From assembly GCA_014773175.1 (NCBI GenBank), contig VXCM01000413.1, positions 1 to 64,000 of the forward strand: 64,000 nt of DNA, given 5' to 3'. Under the pieces are notes generated by a model. The model worked only from the letters and a program-made list of their open reading frames with translations, searched no databases and was not told where the DNA came from. Source of the DNA: Lucifuga dentata (Eukaryota; Chordata; Actinopteri; Ophidiiformes; Bythitidae). Made by a program: the position numbers and the translations under genes. Shown in pieces: positions 62,642 to 64,000 of the stretch; the stretch's first letter is position 1, and every line of letters starts with the position of its first letter.

Positions 62642-62643
<2 letters not shown>

Positions 62644-62964
62644 CTCTCTTTTTTTCTTTCCATCTCGGTGTTCGCACTGAGATTACAGAAACAAAAACAG
62701 GCACACACAAACACACCACCCCCTCCCCTCTCTATGCTGTGGCTTGTCAGCCAAACTTTCCTATTTAATAATAAGAATCATGATGGATGTAATTATTTTT
62801 TGATGGATGATTATAATAACCTAAAAAGTTTGTGTGAAACATATTTTCTCATTTGTTGATTATGTGGAGAAAGCATGGAATATGAGAAAAAATGCACTGT
62901 ACCACTGAAGACTGTCTGCAAATAAGTTTATAGAACCGGAATGTGAAGTTACTTTACTTTATGT

Positions 62965-63042
62965 GACTGTGTCGTGTAACCCCATATGGGGTGGACCATG
63001 AGGGGTAGGACACATGAATAAAGATTATTCATTCATTCCAGT
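62965..63042 (+). mobile_element. Short retroposon 3' tail
   Basis: GTGTCGTGTAACCCCATATG ... ACACATGAATAAAGATTATTCATTCATTCC resembles the 3' tails of fish non-LTR elements that end in ATTC repeats after AATAAA. No coding region was recognised upstream. Confidence 0.4.
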
Positions 63043-63761
63043 GCGGGCATTCTCAAAGGTATAAACAAGGTTGTCTCCAGACGAGGTCTCTGACCAAGTC
63101 AGATGGGCCAGGTCAGATGAAACATACAGTGGCCTTCAGGAATCAGACTGCACAGTGTAACAGAATTTGCAGTTCAGTATTCATGGACTCATTGCTAATG
63201 TGCATTTCTGCTGAGTGCTACATTCATGTACCGGAGGTGATTTTCAGAGTGTTAGAATTTTGCTCTTATCATATTTTATTCAAAAAGAAGCTTCGGTTAA
63301 AACTGAAATGGCTTTGAAAAACAATATTGAATGCGATGCTGTGTTGTCTAGAGCAAATTTTCAACAGAGCTCTAACTGTGAGGTGGAAGTAAAAAAAAAA
63401 TCAAAGTAAAGTTTGATGATAAACACATCTCCTGAGATACACTGAATGGGTGAACAACATGATTTTCCTGGAGTTGCTTGGGGCTTCAGCTGTTAGCCAT
63501 GCCCGCAGGTACACAAAGTACAAGGAAGAGAAATTAATGTAGATAGTTCACTTTGAAGTTACACATGATCTTTTGGAATTGTAGGGGTCAGTATGATGTG
63601 TAACAGATCATTGAGTGTGCTGTTGGGGAGGGAGGGGAGACGAGATTTAATTAGCTCATACTTTCATAATGACACGTGGTGCTCTGATCCCTGTAGATCC
63701 CTACAGAGCTCCACTCAGAGCTCTGTTAGCACATGTAATCCTCACAGCTGAGAGGTGACTC

Positions 63762-63762
63762 A

Positions 63763-63811
<49 letters not shown>

Positions 63812-63895
63812 GAGAGNGGGAGAGAGAGAGGGAGAGAGAGAGGGAGGGAGAGAGAGAGATCAGTGTATTAGTTAAGGGCGAGAGAGAGAGACTTT
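63762..63895 (+). repeat. (CA)n followed by interrupted (GA)n, with an N
   Basis: A CA run (63762-63805), then AAATG, then a GA/GGGA run with an N at 63817. The GA run is split by a 20-base unique string (63858-63877) that also occurs at 62408-62427. Confidence 0.92.
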
Positions 63896-63917
63896 TTCTT
63901 TACTCGTGAGGACTTAA

Positions 63918-64000
63918 AGGACCATACCATCCATTTTGCACGTTTGACGTTAATGTATTTTCATCCATGTAAGGTTACTGCCAATCATTTCCCAAAGGAT
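63918..64000. mobile_element. Second copy of the piggyBac-like MITE, cut by the window edge
   Basis: Preceded by TTAA at 63914-63917 and starting AGGACCATACCATCCATTTTGCACG. It continues with GGTTACTGCCAATCATTTCCCAAA, which lines up with GGTACTGACAATCAATTTCCAAA near the left end of the element at 14132-14927. The right end lies outside the window. Confidence 0.75.

Noticed and set aside
62449..62859. 136-codon plus-strand frame
   Set aside because: Its middle is the translation of a (TC)n array; there is no recognisable domain and the flanks look non-coding.

Overview
The window is vertebrate nuclear DNA, almost certainly from a teleost fish. It is AT-rich and intron/intergenic in character, full of long (CA)n, (GA)n and mononucleotide runs, and it carries DNA transposons and retroposon tails of types common in fish: hAT, PIF/Harbinger-like, piggyBac-like, Tc1-like, L2-like LINE and other retroposon tails. 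There are no bacterial-style operons. The species cannot be fixed from the sequence.

I can support one protein-coding gene, the 5' end of an EphA receptor tyrosine kinase on the minus strand, best matched to epha3. Coding exon 1 (10369-10462) encodes the start Met and signal peptide and ends in the family's P-S-N-E motif with a consensus donor. Coding exon 2 (2548-2612) is 65 bases long and encodes the start of the mature ectodomain (VNLLDSK...[11 protein letters not shown]). Both are phase-compatible and are separated by a 7756-base intron. Exon 3, which carries most of the ligand-binding domain, is not present and must lie left of base 1. The leader contains an upstream ATG that opens a frame overlapping the true start and closing only in exon 2.

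Layout: 1-2547 is the start of intron 2; 2613-10368 is intron 1, with a CpG-rich patch near 6600-6930; 10463 to about 10670 is the GA-rich 5' leader. From there to 64000, about 53 kb, I find no exon. This is the upstream flank of epha3, filled with repeats and with non-repetitive blocks that may hold distal regulatory elements. Well-delimited mobile elements are a piggyBac-like MITE (14132-14927, TTAA duplications; a second copy starts at 63918), a non-autonomous hAT (16135-17478, 8-base duplications), a MITE (about 17725-18440), a Harbinger-like MITE (36158-36599), an internally deleted hAT with a decayed BED-finger transposase start (42537-43433), a palindromic MITE (47504-47846) and a Harbinger-like element with another MITE nested in it (51628-52740). 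LINE, SINE and Tc1 fragments lie between them.

Seventeen single N characters mark contig joins. Six are flanked by perfect direct duplicates of 48-67 bases, which look like unmerged assembly overlaps rather than biology; one lies in the epha3 leader. I found no novel biological system. The points most worth checking are the epha3 leader (overlapping uORF plus assembly duplication) and the candidate regulatory blocks upstream.
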